Shown piece by piece: positions 43,381-56,500 of a stretch of DNA of 64,000 nt. Source of the stretch: Pipra filicauda (Eukaryota; Chordata; Aves; Passeriformes; Pipridae); the NCBI RefSeq assembly GCF_003945595.2, contig NW_024104302.1, positions 1,382,408 through 1,446,407 on the forward strand, given 5' to 3'. Each line of letters starts with the position of its first letter. Position 1 is the stretch's first letter. The notes beneath the pieces were generated by a model that worked only from the letters and a program-made list of their open reading frames with translations, did not search any database and was not told the origin of the DNA. The position numbers and the translations under genes are program-made.

Positions 43381-44993
43381 AGGAAATTTAAGTCCTTGTT
43401 GGGCTGAAATTGGTCTGGTTTGTTATCAACAAGCAGGAAACCAAGGGACAGAAGTGAACTTTGCAGAGGTAGTCCAGGGAAGACAGAGATGTTAGACACC
43501 AGCAGAGTTTGCAAGCCAGAGTTTGCAGCCAGTAAAGATCAAAGAAGATCAAGCTGTATCCAGATAAAGTCAGAGTGAGAATATTCTCTAACATTTTTCT
43601 AATAAAGTGTTTAATTAGCTGTGGGACCAACTGCATTGGAAGGGCTACATTCCCCGCTCCTTTCTCTTCATAAGCCAGGTGGATGGAAGACCTGTAAGAC
43701 CTGAGCAGAAAATGATATTATTGACTTGTACCAACCACACAGACCAGGGTGGAAAGAAACCCACCTCTCCTCCATTCCACCTTCTTTTCCAGCATAAACA
43801 AAGCTCCTCCATCCCATGGGACGCTCAGACAACCAACATTTTATCGCTCTGGGTAATCACAAACTGTAAAGAACATTTCCATGGTCCATTCAACATACCC
43901 CTCCCTTCAGAGCCTGCCAGCAAGGACAGCAATTAGAGGCAATTAGGCTGGAGCTTTTGGCAGAAGGATTGTCCTTGTTCTGTGTCGTTTTGGACAGAAA
44001 GAGCCAAAGCCCAATCCCAGCCCTACGGGAACTGCTTGTGACGATGCTTTTCTCACAGCCTGGTGGTTTCTGAAGGTTTTGCTGCCTTCTCCATCCCACA
44101 GTTGTTGATGGTCCAAGGGCTCAGAAAATTTCTGGAGAGCTTCAGCCACTGGTTTTTTGGCTGTGTCTGAGCACATGAATATTAAACGTGTTTCACATTC
44201 AACTCAAGTTTTACACTCTCAGAAGCTGCTGTTTTCCCCCCTCCTCCTCTATGGGTGTTTCCCTGCCTCTGCATTGTTATTCCAGATACAGAAACATTCC
44301 TCAGCCTCCTTAAAAGACTAATATTGACACGCTGCAGGGTTCCTGCTCTTCCCCAAGCCAAGAAGCAGCGAGGTGCCACCGGCACGCCCGGAGCACACAC
44401 AGTGCATTGGCCGTGGAGCAGAACGAGCCAGCAGCTCTGTGTTTCATCTGGGAAATTCTGGGGAGGAGGTTTGGCATAGGGGGGATCCAGCTGATCCCAC
44501 CTGCATCCTGAAAGAACCAATGTCTTGGAACCCTCAGCCTCGGTTTGCCCCGGAGCTCTGGGGTGAGAGCTGCTGGTGGGTCCTGTGTGTGGTGGGACCT
44601 CTCTCAGGACGCCGGTTTGAGGGATTCCTCAAATCACAACTCTCATTTTTGCCCTCTCTAATCCTCCTTAGCCCTCCAAGCATTTTTGTTTCCTTAATTT
44701 TACGTAGCCTGTCCCTGACTTTGGCTTCCCCAGGGCAGCAGGTCCCCGGGTTCACCCTCTGCCTGCTGCAAAACCTCGCTGCTCCTTCAGTCACTTTAAA
44801 TAATGTTCCCCATCTCTCCCTCTGGCCTTGCCCAGACCTCGGCAGCTGTGCCTTGACACCACTTTGCCTGGATGTGCTGAAGAGGTTTTTGGCTGCTGGG
44901 CTCTCTGTGATACATCCAGGGCAGCTGGGCCAGGGGCTTTCCTGGGCTCCGATGGTGCCATGACCCCCACCCAGCACAGTCCTTGCAGGGCAC
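43381..44993. other. Flank without recognised features
   Basis: Unique sequence. 43400-43660 has an unassigned AT-rich segment with repeated 'gaagatcaa' words that could be an old, unrecognised repeat. No splice-flanked coding signature was seen. Confidence 0.45.
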
Positions 44994-45576
44994 AGGCTGC
45001 TCCCCCATTCCTGTGCCAGCCAGGCTGCTCCCCCATTCCTGTGCTATCCAGGCTGCTCCCCCATTTCTACACTATCCAGGCTGCTCCCCCATTTCTGTGC
45101 CAGCCAGGTTGCTCCCCCATTCCTGTGCTATCCAGGCTGCTCCCCCATTTCTCTGCTATCCAGGCTGCTCCCCCATTCCTGTGCCAGCCAGGCTGCTCCC
45201 CCATTTCTGTACTATCCAGGCTGCTCCCACATTTCTCTGCCATCCAGGCTGCTCCCCCATTCCTGTGCCAGCCAGGCTGCTCCCAGTTTCTATACTGTCC
45301 AGGCTGTTCCCCCATTTCTCTGCCATCCAGGCTGCTCCCTCATTTCTGTACAATCCAGGCTGCTCCCCCATTCCTGTGCCAGCCAGGTTGCTCCCAGTTT
45401 CCATACTATCCAGGCTGCTCCTTCATTTCTGTACTATCCAGGCTACTCTCACATTTCTATACTATCCAGGCTGCTCCCTATTTCTCTACCATCCTGGCTG
45501 CTCCCCATTTCTGTGCCATCCTGGCTGTCCCCCCCATTTCTGTGCCAGCCAGGCTGCTCCTCCATTTCCCCACTGC
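44994..45576. repeat. 28-bp minisatellite, about 20.5 units, with 84-bp higher-order period
   Basis: Every unit starts aggctgctcccccat (or a close variant). Starts were read at 44994, 45022, 45050, 45078, 45106, 45134, 45162, 45190, 45218, 45246, 45274, 45301, 45329, 45357, 45385, 45412, 45440, 45468, 45495, 45522 and 45551. The variant ending gccagcc occurs at units 1, 4, 7 and 10, that is every third unit, and then at 14 and 20. Because 28 is not a multiple of 3 and the unit lacks stops, it keeps several frames open on both strands. The long open frames crossing it (for example 44983-46239) are therefore artefacts. Confidence 0.97.
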
Positions 45577-46384
45577 AGACACCAACAGCTTGTGCTGTGT
45601 GATTGTGGAGGTGTCCCAAAGGGAAAGGCAGGGATGGCTGCCTGGAGGGATAAGATGTTTGGTAGATGTCTGAGATGGATGTGCAGCAGCTCAAGTCTTT
45701 TCCACTGTGTGCTTTATCTTCTCTTTGCCTCAGTCTGGTTGCAACCCCCACTGGGTCCCCTCCAGCATCCATGTCCTTCCTTGGAGACTCCCAGTGCTGG
45801 CAGCTACAGCCACCCCAGGGACTCAGCAAAGAGCAGGAAAACCACAGGCAAAGTAGAGAAAGCTTTGCAGAGCAAAAATCCCTTTTTTTCTCCCCAGGTC
45901 CCAAAGGAAAATGTGACAGGAGAAGAGCAAAGTGGAACACAGCCAGCGAGCAAAGGCACGTCGGTGTCTCCCAGCCCCAGCTGGCACCCACCACCCCCAC
46001 ACTCAGCTGCCCCCAGGGTGGGAGCAGCTCCCAGCCCAGCTCCCAACAGAGCCTGTTGGAGCAGCTTCCCTGGCTGGGAGGTGTCAGTGTGTCTGTCAGG
46101 AGGGAGGTTTGATGAGCTCGGACCTGACAGGCTCCTGTCGAGGGGGCGGCGCAGAGCCCGGAGAGGCACCAACCCAGTGACAGGGAGGGACAGGGAGCAT
46201 ATTGTGGCAGGGACAGAGCCCCTGAGAGAGCTGAGCTGACCAAACAAATCAGCCACGGCCAAGAGATGGCAGGAGGCAGGTCCAGGCTGCAGGATGAGAC
46301 AGGGGCTGTGAGCAGAGATGCTGAGCTGGACGTGAGAGAGGTTTGGGTGAACACCAAGGTGGGGAGAGCCCATTTGGCTCTTCT
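45577..46384. other. Flank between minisatellite and CR1, nothing recognised
   Basis: Unique GC-rich DNA. The open frame that leaves the minisatellite runs on to 46239 without domain similarity that I recognise. Confidence 0.5.
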
Positions 46385-46743
46385 TGGATACTCTCCAGAC
46401 CATTTTCAAGGCTCAGAGGGGACCTTGTCAGCTTCTACAACCCCGTGACAGGAGGTTTAAGCAAGGTGGAGACGGGGCTCTTCTTCTTGGTAACGAGTGA
46501 CAGGATGATAGGAAATGGTTTTTAGCTGTGCCAGGGAAGTTGCCTTAATGGAAAGGGTTGTTAAACATTGGAAGGGGCTGCCCAGGGGAGTGGTGGAGTC
46601 CCCACCTCTGGAGACGTCCAAGGAAGAACTGGACATAGCACTCAGTGCTCTGGGCTGGGGGACAAGGTGGGGATTGGTCACAGGTTGGACTCGATGGTCT
46701 GGGAGGTCTTTTCCAACTCAGTGACTCTGGGATTCTGTGATTT
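46385..46743 (+). mobile_element. CR1 LINE 3' fragment (long)
   Basis: Contains 'ctcagaggggaccttgtcag', 'ttggaaggggctgcccaggg', 'gtggtggagtccccacctct' and 'ggttggactcgatggtctgg', and ends 'gtgactctgggattctgtga'. It is the subfamily of 40288-40738 but more decayed. The left edge is approximate. Confidence 0.92.
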
Positions 46744-49700
46744 CCATGGCAAAGCTGTGGACACAGGATGAGGCAGCAGCCACAGGCAGTGGGGGTGCCT
46801 CGGTTGCAAATCCAGAGTCAGAGCTGAGCCGGGTCTGTTCTTGGTGCAGTTGGGCTGATCTGCCAAAATAAAACTACAAGAGAAGCCCCAGGCCCTGGTT
46901 TTGGAGGCAGAAACCAGGAGAGGTGGGAGAAGAACCTTAGGAGAAGGACACACCCTTGAGAACCCCTTAAGCCACCTCCAACAGGGACTTCTCCAGCTGT
47001 GGAGATGGAAAAATCATCCCCAAAGGGGGCCCTGCAACCATCCACCAGCAACCCTGAGGAGGACAGGAGCTGCTACAGGCGCTGAAAGGATTCAGGGAAA
47101 AACCTCCTTGTAAAGAACATGTTTGTTTGCTGAATACAGGATCCAGCGTTTCAATTATGTATGACAAAATAAGGCATAATCGGTGTATTTACAAGCAGCA
47201 GTTTGTCACATGGGTCACAGATGAAATATTTAGAAGCAGAGTAAGTGCCTTTTTGCCTGGATAGGGTTCCTGGCCCTCCCCTCACACACAGCCTTGCAAA
47301 TGCTGCTCCAGGGCCAAGGAAAAACATTTAAAACCCAAAAGGGGCTCCCAGTTTGTAGCTAAACCAAATGTAAAATACTATTTCCCATTTGTGTCTGCTG
47401 GCTTGTGGTAAACCACTCCCACGTGGGAGTGGGAAATGCTTGTGAGGGCAGCTGGTGCTTGGGAGAGGGACGTGTTTGCAAGGACCCAGAGGGGAAAGGG
47501 GAGAAGGATCAAGCACCATGGAAGGTGGGCCAGAGCCCAGCACCAGCTCTGTCAGACAGATCCTCAAAGGCTGGAGAGGCAGAGAGTCATGAAAGGCAAG
47601 GCACAGAAAGATGGAAAGGACAAGGGATCCTTCCCCAGAGCTACAAGTCCCCCCCACCCGGGGTCAGATGCAGCAGACACCAAGTGCTGCAGTCAGGGAA
47701 GAGCATCCTTCATTCCTCACCCCTCCCAGCAGGAAGGGGCTTTGCCCAGGGAGCTTTAAGCTGCAGAAACAGGAATAAGCAGCACATTAGGGAAGATGAA
47801 TCTTGTCCAGGGCGAGCCATTCGTTTCCAGAGGGGAGTTGCTCTGCTTATAATAATTGATAATTACCCCAAGTGATTTACAGCTCAGTGGGGCTGAGGGA
47901 TGGTTTCCCTCCACGCCAGGGCCTCCATCATTCTACCTGGGCTAAGACTCGTTTTTCTGCTCCCATCCTTGTTAAGAGAGGCTTTGGGCAGAGTAATTCA
48001 GACTTTTATGGCCTCCACTCAGCCCAGACCACAGCAGGGCTCCACCCCACTGCTGGGATCTGCTGGGCAGGGGTTCCCTAATGATCCCACAAGGAGAAGT
48101 GAAGGTCACCCACCTGTGGCCAAAGTCATTTGTCACCTCTCGTTTACCCCAGGGCCAACCCCAGAAACCCTTCCTAAGGAACACCATAAAGGCTCCTAAG
48201 GCTGTGAATCCCTCTGTGCAGCAAATTCCCAATGGAATAGTAGACCCAGTCCTTGGGTCCTATCCTGGCCCATCCAGAGGGATACACTACAAAGCAGAAC
48301 TGATGGAAGCAAGACCAGCCAGGTGGGGAATGGGATCCATGAAGACGAGCAACCCAGACTTCTAGGTCAGGTGTGGAAAAGTGCTGCAGGAGTCCCTGAG
48401 CCCCCTGTGAGTGGCCCAACCCTGGTTCTACCACCTTCTCCCAGGGCCACATGATTCATACTTGCCCCAAATGGCAACCTGGGATCAGCAACTGGAGACC
48501 ATTCGATAAAACCAGGGAAATAATTTGCATTGTTGGGATCACCAGAGGGAACTTCTCAGCTCTGCATTGCCTGCTCTTGTCACAGTCCTGACAAGGCAAA
48601 TGTAAATGTATAAATTAAACCCAGCTCAGTCCCTCTTCTCCCAAGCCCCAGTGCAAATAGAATAAATCCTTTTCATTTAGAACATCAAACCAGGCGTCAC
48701 TCACAGACAGGTTTAAAAATAAACTCCTCCACTGCATAAGTTAAAAAAAAAAAAACAACAACAAGCAATTTATCTTCCCCATCACTCATCAATCTGTTTA
48801 CTGGGGGCTGGCAGTTGTGGAGAGCACCAGGATTGTCCCATCACTTTGGCCCTGGAGAAACCCTTCCTGTGTGGTGGCCCAGGTTTGGGAACACGCAGCC
48901 CCACCCCTGGTCTCAGAGTTTCTCCTCCCTGCTCTGCCCAGGCTTCATTTTGGAGAGGGTTGTATTTGTACAACACAAGTGCTGCAAAGCCCAAGCCCGA
49001 TTTAGAGAGGGGTGAAGCCCCCCCAGATGATGCTCAGAAGAGGAAATGGCCCCTCTGCTCCCCCAAAAGGCTGGACCTGGGAAGGGGGTGGGAGCAGGGT
49101 GGTGACAGCAGGATGAGGACCTGGGTGGACCAGATTTTGGGAAGGAGCTTGCAGGAGAAGAAGTGTTTTTTTCCAAACTTCCAACACTTCACCCTCAACC
49201 CCTTTAGTCCTGAAGTCACCATGATCCCCCCTATAAACATGAAGGGGGGATGTCCCACCCACCCTCCCCCTGAGGTCAGCCCTGCTATTGCCCCTTGTGG
49301 GAAGGGAGGAATGAACCCCAAGGGAAGAGCCTGGATGTCCAAAATGTGGGAAGCTCAGCCTGTCTAGGAGCAGGAAAAAGTAGGGGGCCCAAAGCCTCCT
49401 GGGCAACAGTGACCACCCCAAATCACGAGCCACCTCCTCACCTTGCAACCCCCAGGATGGAGGAGCCTCGTTATGGCAGCGATGATGGGAATCAAATATA
49501 AAAATCTGGGAAAAAAACCCACAAACCAGGAGGGAGCAGGTGTAGGACAACACCTGGGTGTGCCACCCACAAACCTGTCCCCCACCCCTTGGCCACCACA
49601 TGGGTGGACCTGAGCTCAGGGTGTCCTGGGGACGTTGGCTCCCTGCAAAACCAGGGCTCCTGATTTGTTTTTAATGACATTGTTTACTGCCAGCAAAATC

Positions 49701-50144
49701 TCCCGGAGCCCAAACTTGTCTTTCCTAATAATAAACAAGCAAATAACAACGAGAGGGAGAAGGAAGCACATTTTTAAGCCATCAGGGTTTGATTTGATTG
49801 ATCCTGGTAATAAACCCCAGCAAAATGGAGTTGTTAAGCTGGAACGGAGGTTGTAGATCTGAATCTCCATCAATAATTTAAGTGGGAATGAAAGAGCTGT
49901 GTTTGAGCAGGGAAAAGGCCCACCAGCCTCAAGGCTGAAAAATACAGGAGGGGCAAAATTAAGGTCTTGGGGAACCTACAAGCTGGGAAGAATTTTGGGG
50001 GTCCCAGCATTGGCTGCCAAGGCATCCCAGTCCCAGTTAAGAGGATGGGGCAGGTCCAGAGGCCAAAGGCTTTTCCTGCACTGGAGCTTCAGATGTTGAA
50101 ACCATCCTGCTGTGACTCTTAGGGATAGTCCTGTGCAGGTCTAA
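46744..50144. other. 3.4-kb flank without recognised features
   Basis: Unique sequence with only a poly(A)/CAA simple run at about 48750-48775. Many short overlapping open frames on both strands reflect GC content. I saw no consistent exon series, tRNA or named transposon. Confidence 0.5.
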
Positions 50145-50202
50145 GAGCTGATGATCCTTGTGGATCCCTTCCAACTCAGCATATTCTGTGATTCTGTGAT
50201 CC
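50145..50202 (+). mobile_element. CR1/SINE 3' tail fragment
   Basis: About 58 bp: 'gctgatgatccttgtggatc', 'ccttccaactcagcatattc', and 'tgtgattctgtgat' with two tail 8-mers. The 'cagcatattc' variant resembles the tail of the SINE at 26951-27067, so it could be the tail of either a CR1 or such a SINE. Confidence 0.85.
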
Positions 50203-53200
50203 TCCTCCTCCACCATCCTTTCCTTTTTTTTTTATTTCCTTCCAGAGCCGGGGATCAGAGCCCTTCCAGCAGCTCCATCCCTTGCCTGGGCATCATCCAC
50301 CCACACACAGCCCAGATGACACAGCAGGGACCGGAGAGCAAACCCTGATGTGAGATCTCTGGGCAGGGCACCAAGGCTGCACCATCCTCAGAGCCTTCCC
50401 CAGGCTCTGGAGGAAGAGGGAGCACGGGGAGGGAGGAAGCCTGGCCTTGCTCTCCCCACTGACCTTTCTGCAGGGGGCCCTTCACGAAAACAGCACTTTG
50501 CAAACAGGGGCCACGGGAGGCAGAGCTGCTCTTTACCAACCACAGGGAAGGAAGCAACATGAAAGCTTAATCCTTTGAAGGCTGGCTGGGTAATGGGGGA
50601 GTCGATAGACTGTGCTGGGAACACTCCATCAGGCTGAGCCTTATTTAAAATACCAAAGGAAGACACTTGTGCTGCTGTAGGATTTAGAGGCAATAAGGCA
50701 TGACTAATGCCCCCTCACTGAGCTCAAGGAACGGCACTTCCCCAGCCCTGCACACAGGAGATGCTCTCTAATTCCTTTCCTCCCCAAAGAAGGGGATGTT
50801 TCTTGCACTTGGAGCAGAGACACCCCCAGCCTCACGTTGCTGGTGAGGGGGATTCACAGCCCAAGACACAGACTAAGACAGACCTTCCTCCTCCTCCTTC
50901 CTGCTCCCCCAAACCCCTGCAAGCAGCTCAGCACTTCCAGAGCTTTCCAGCTTGTGCTGTCCTATCTCCATTTCCCTCTGGAAGCACGAGGCTGCTGGAG
51001 AGAAGGTTGGTGCAGAACACACACATGGATTTGCTGCAAGACAATCCTCACAGAGCCTCAGGAGGAGCTCCTGGGGCTGGTGTAGTCCCTCTAGAGATGT
51101 GTCAGTCTTCTTGCAGCTCCCTTCACGCAGGTTTTGGCACGGTGGGACCGTGGGATGGTGGAGATCAGGGTGTCTGGGGCTGCCTGCCTGTCCTCTGCTC
51201 AGGTGAGCTGTTCAGAAAGGCAGAAAGACACCCAAAAACCTGCCTGTCCATCAGGACATGGCTCATGCACGTGGGTCCCCTTGGCATGGCCAAGGGGGTG
51301 CCAGAGAAATGGGCAGAGCATGGGCTGCCCAAGCCCCTTCTCTCATCTCCCTGTCTCTCTGTAAGGTGCACCCACGGGTACCTGCCTCCTCCAGCTCCTG
51401 CAGGACTCACCCCTCTGGGAAAAGCTCGATTTATAAACTGCTTTAAAACATCCAACATCATCTGAGACCCAGTGAAATCCTCTTGATGAGAGAGCCCACA
51501 GCAACAACCGCTTGGACGAGCGAGATGAGAAGATGAGAGGAGATGGAGAAACATCCTGCCTGGGCTGCTGCCTGTTACAGGCCTTCAGCAAGAATTCTTG
51601 GCCACGGGAGAGTGCAATTCCTGTGTGTCCCTGGAGCAGGGAGGAAATAGATGCTACAAGACACACTCAGGATGCTCAACCAGCCCTGTCCCTGCCTTAC
51701 CTGCTCCTGCAGCCACCAAACCCCAGGGATGGTTTGAAAATCAGTGTCACTGTAAAACATGCTGATGACTTCAAGCCTGGGAGCAAATGGGATGTACAGT
51801 GTGGCAGCCGTGGTGTGATGGATTCCCACTGCCTTCCCTCCTTGCAAATTGCCTGGAAAAGAAAAAAAAAAAAAAAAGAAAGTGATGTTTTCCCCAAGTG
51901 ATCCCTTCTTTGGAATCAGCCGGTGCTGGTGCTCAGGGGTTCACAAGCCCTTCTCTGCAGGTGTCCAACGTGCTAAATTCTGTGGGGGTGGTTTCCCTAA
52001 GCCAGGTTGACACCCAGGGCTGAGCTCCTGGCTGCAGAGAGCAGAGGATGCTTTCACTGAAAGGCACCTGGAAGGTTTGGGAATGTGCTGGTTATCCAGA
52101 GGGTGTGCTGTCACTTCGTGGTGCACCCGGGGTCACACGTGGTCTGTCCTGCCCATCCTTGCACACCTCCACCCCCTTCTCTGTGCAGGCTGAGCTCCCA
52201 CCTGGGTTGTTGCTCTCTGGGGACAAACTGAAGCCCAAATTTTTGCCAGCAGCTTAGAGGAGGGGTTGAATGAGTGTGAGGAATGACCCCTCAGATCCCC
52301 CCTGCTCTGCACCCGCCTCAAGCAGCCTCCTTGGGCTGCACCTGGGACAGGAGGACCAGAAATCTCCTCTGCTTCTGCCAGGGGCAGGAAGGATGCTGGG
52401 AACACCCTGTCTGGCCAGGGAAGGGGAGATCCTCTTGGACTTACCCAGCAGAGAGCAGTGCCCACCAGAGCCCCAGAGCCCTCCTTCCTGCCTGGCCTGT
52501 TGATGGTGCAGCACCTCTCTTGGTTTCCCACCCCTGGTGATCAAACTTCCCTGTTTGTAAGAACCCCGGGCCCTGTCCCCAGTGTGAGAGGCTTCACAGT
52601 CCCTCCTTTTCCTCCCCGAGTGTCCTGACCACTCCAGACAAGAGGCCACGGGTTTTCTCCATCCTTAAAAATGACTCGTTTTCCTTCGTTTGCAAACAGT
52701 GTGGATTGTGGGATCGTCCCCTCCCCACTCCTATCATATTAAGGGACCAAGGTGAAGATGGGAGGAGAGTTAAAAGAGGAAATGTTTACAATGATGGCAA
52801 CTATCCTGCCAGGATTTGGGCACTGCCAGCAGGAGCAGCCTGGGCTGCTGGAGAAACAGGAGACCACGTTCCCAGCCAGGACTTTCGGCCCCACATGGCT
52901 GCAGGCTGGGTGATTCCAGGCAAATCCCATTCCCTGCCCGTTCTCCAGAGCCCCCTCTTTAATTGCACTGCCAGCCCCTGCACTGGGGTGTCCAAACTCC
53001 CCTTCTCCAGCACAGACACAGCTGAGTGTTGAGCAGAGCCCTGGGACAGCAACCACCTGGACATGGGGCAGCGTGTGGGGACATCCCTGTCGTGGCTCCG
53101 GAGCTGCAGCGGGACCTGGTCCGTGGAAATCCGGGATTCAGAGCCACTCTGCTTTCCAGGAACAGCTGTGTCTCTGTCCCCAGCGTGAATTGTGGCTGGG

Positions 53201-55569
53201 GATGAGTTATGCTGATTAAGTGTGTCAATAATTTACCCTCTCAGAGACGGGAAGGACGCGTTTTATCTCCGGCTCCGAGGCTGCTGCACATCCAAGGAAA
53301 CAGAGCATAACTCAGCCAAAACCAAGCTGCTGGAGGACAGGGAATGGTGTCACCAACTCTTGAGGGACCATGACCACAGACACTGGGTGCCCTGAGGAAG
53401 GGATGTGCCCAGGGTGCAAATGCCCCCAGAAGCCCAGATTGGGAAGGTCCAGCTCAAGGAGTCTGTGGCGTGTCATGGTGGGGAGACATGTCCAGGTCTC
53501 TCCCACGCTCCCTTCTGTCCTCTCTCCTCCCTGAGGAGCTGTTTTCCTCTGTGATTGCAGGGTGGTGGCTGGAAATCTGCCACAGCCAAGTTTGCAATCA
53601 AAACATTTGATTACATGTGAATGTCTGCCCAAAACAGCTGCTTTCCTCTGCCACCTTTGATCACTCACTCCAAGGAAAGCATTCCCATTTCCACCTCTGG
53701 AAAATGTCCTTGCCTTCCATTTTGTCCAAGGATTCAGTCTAAAATGGCAGCTGTGCCCTCACCCACGTCTCCCTCTGTCCCTTCAAGGTCCAGTTTACAC
53801 CAATTCCCTTTTCCTGCCTGCTGATGGACGAAGGACTTTTGCTTCCAACACACATCCACAAACATTCCTCACATCTCTCTGGACACAAAAATATGCTTTC
53901 CCCTAACTCAAGACCAAAGGGATGGGCTTGGAGTGGAATAAAAGGAGCAGTTTCTTCTCTGCTTTCCTGTCTTTCAAAAGATTCCTCAGGGAACGGCGTC
54001 ACAGCTCTTTGTGGAGACGTTTGGTGACAGCCACTATCTCCTCCTCCAGCCCTCCTCCAGCCCTCAGCAGCAAGTTTTTGAACTCCTTCACTTTGTTTTT
54101 CTTCCATCAAACTTTTGATTGAGAAAGGAAAAAAAAAAAACTTCCCTGTCTTAAAACTCTGGGTTTGTGCTTTCCTCCAAAGCCAGGGGAGCCCTTTCTC
54201 ACACACAGCCTCCAGTTTTCCAAGTTCTCCACCCCGACACTCCACTGTGGCCCCACTGCTGGGGGGAAGAATCCAGCTGGCAACTTGCTGGTAGCCCCAC
54301 ACCTCTTTTGGCCTCCAAACCCGGCGTTAGTTAAGTGCAATGTTAATTTTAATCAGATGTCTGGGTGCAAATAAAGCCAGACAGCTCCTGTTTCTCCTGC
54401 AGGCTGGAATAGCCCCAGCGAGGCTGATTTAGAGACCTCAAGCCCCACAGTTGTCCCTTGCTGCCTCACAGGTCAATGAGAACAAGCTCCACAAAGCACC
54501 ACTGCAGGTCATTAGTGCTGGATTGATCCTCCCAGGCTTTATGCTTTTTTAATTAAATGCTTTTAAGGGTTTATTGAAGTCTTGGAGGATCCGACTCCAC
54601 CTGGGAAAGGATCACGTCGTGGTAAGAAATGTGTGGTTGATATGGTTTATGTGCAAACAGGGTTTGTCAGCCCTCTGGGTCAGAGGGGTGAGTAGAAATG
54701 GAGCATCCTTTGCTCCAGGCATTGCTCCAGCTGAGCAGGAGTAGGCAATGACCCTGGAGCTCCCAGCCCAAGCCTGGCCCCAGGACCTGACCCACGGTTC
54801 ACAGCCGAGCTGTCCTGGAGGTTTTCTTGGCAAGCAGGGATGGTAGGAGACCTGGGAGAGAATAAAAGGTGGAATGTTTTGGGTTTTACATGGAAAACAG
54901 TGTTTCCAGATCATCCACTTGACAACAAAGCCATGCAGGGCAGTAACTGGGAGGAAAGTACAGTCATGTCTCGCAGTATTATTAAATCACAAGCAAACAC
55001 ATTCCCAGCTCTCAAACACAGCCCATATGCTCAGCCAGAGCTGCATTCCCTTCCAACACAAAAACAGGCTTTTATTTACTAGGGACAGCTGGGGAAGCTA
55101 CTCAGAAATGCTTCATGACAGGGAAATTTCAACGCTTTGACTGCACAGACCTGTTGGAGCTGGGTGTAAATACTGGTCCTGGCTTTTGAGGGAAAAGTGG
55201 TCTGGAAATGACTCTGTTGCTGCTGTTATCAGTGTTATTATTGGAGAGGTTGGATGCTCCAGGTGCTGGCAAACACATCAGGAATGAAAGCCAGTGCTCC
55301 AGAGAGTCTTCCTTCTTATCATTTTACCTCTAAGAGAAACAGGGCATGGACAGATGGAGACACCCCAGACTGCAGGGCAGGAGAGCATCCTCTGTGAGTC
55401 CTGCTGATCCATCCATGATGCCCTCCCTGCAGGATTGCACTGAGAAATGAAGGGATTTACCTGCAAGGGAAGAAAATACATCTCCAAACCAGCTCCAATC
55501 ACTGCATAAATCCATGTGAACACTGAGTGTGCCTTGGGCCTCCCATCTCAGGGAACATGGACATGGAGA
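50203..55569. other. 5.4-kb flank without recognised features
   Basis: The longest stretch in the window with no recognised transposon. It contains a poly(A) run (51859-51876) and ordinary GC-rich DNA, and no convincing exons. A low CR1 load over this length could reflect constraint, or chance. Confidence 0.5.
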
Positions 55570-55678
55570 TCCTCCAAGGGCTGGAGCCAGGCTGGGAGAG
55601 CTGGGGGTGTTCACCTGCAGAAGAAAATGCTCTGGAGAGACCTGAGAGCCCCTTTCAGTGCCTAAAGAGGGCCTATAA
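55570..55678 (+). mobile_element. CR1 LINE internal fragment, 3' part missing
   Basis: Carries the ORF2-end blocks 'ggctggagccaggctgggag', 'agctgggggtgttcacctgc' and 'gagagcccctttcagtgcct', then stops with none of the 3' blocks. It is similar to the start of 38533-38940. Confidence 0.8.
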
Positions 55679-55839
55679 AAAAGAATAATAGAAGCAGGGC
55701 TGGTGTCCCCCCTCCACCTAAGGGTGCAGGATGAAGCAAACAGAAGGCAGGGCAGCAGGGTCTGTGGAATTCTCAGGATGGGGACGTACAAAGAGGTGAT
55801 TTAGCTCTAAATTCATTAAGTCTTCTCACTGAACAGAGA

Positions 55840-56060
55840 TGACAATGGTTATTACCTGCACTGGATCCCAGCAGAAGAGCAACCATGGAGCTTGAAGCAG
55901 ATAAAATCCCAAGTCATTATATTAGCAAATTATCTGTTTGGGTCTGTTTCCTATTGACAGTATTAAGCCTATTCTCATTAATATTGCACTCTTCAGGGAA
56001 ATTAAACTTTAATGAAAGTGTGCTACTTACAATGCCAGCCTGATGATTCAAAAGGGAAAA
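55840..56060. other. AT-rich repeat-free segment, candidate conserved element
   Basis: Dense in homeobox-type TAAT/ATTA words, for example 'cattatattagcaaattatc', 'ctcattaatattgcactc' and 'aattaaactttaatgaaagt'. It has no transposon similarity. A regulatory role is only suggested by composition. Confidence 0.35.
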
Positions 56061-56250
56061 AAAGCAGCAAGGCCATGGCTGTCTGAATTATTCCTAGCAA
56101 ATAAGACATCCAGGCAGCAGTGTCCTTACTCATCCAAAAATTGCTCCCAAGCTCAGACACAGTGTCTGGGAAGAGGCAAGTTATGTGTGAGTATTTGCTG
56201 AGTGTTTGCTGTGCTGGGGATGGTGGGATGGCCTCAGATGGGACAACAGA

Positions 56251-56500
56251 GAATCATGGAATGATTTGGGTTGGAAGGGAGCTTAAAGATCATCTCATTC
56301 CACCCCTCTTCCATGGGCAGGGATGTCTTCCACCAGCCCAGGTTGCTCCAAATTTATCCACCCTGGCCTTGGACATTTCCAGGGATCCAGGGGCAGCCAC
56401 AGCTTCACTGGGCAACCTGTGCCAAGCCCTCAAACCCTCACAGGGAGGAATTCCTTCCCAATATCCCATCTAACCCTGTCCTCCTTCAGCTTAAGGCCAT
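56251..56500 (-). mobile_element. CR1 LINE 3' fragment (reverse)
   Basis: Inverted tail 'gaatcatggaatgatttggg', 'gttggaagggagcttaaaga', 'ccctggccttggacatttcc', 'cactgggcaacctgtgccaa', and on to 'aatatcccatctaaccctgt'. Slightly more complete than the copy at 31139. Confidence 0.94.

Noticed and set aside
44994..45576. CRISPR-like array
   Set aside because: Units are contiguous with no unique spacers, and the DNA is avian. It is a minisatellite.
44983..46239. 418-codon open frame on the plus strand
   Set aside because: It lies mainly in the stop-free 28-bp minisatellite, has equivalents in other frames and on the minus strand, and shows no domain or splice context.
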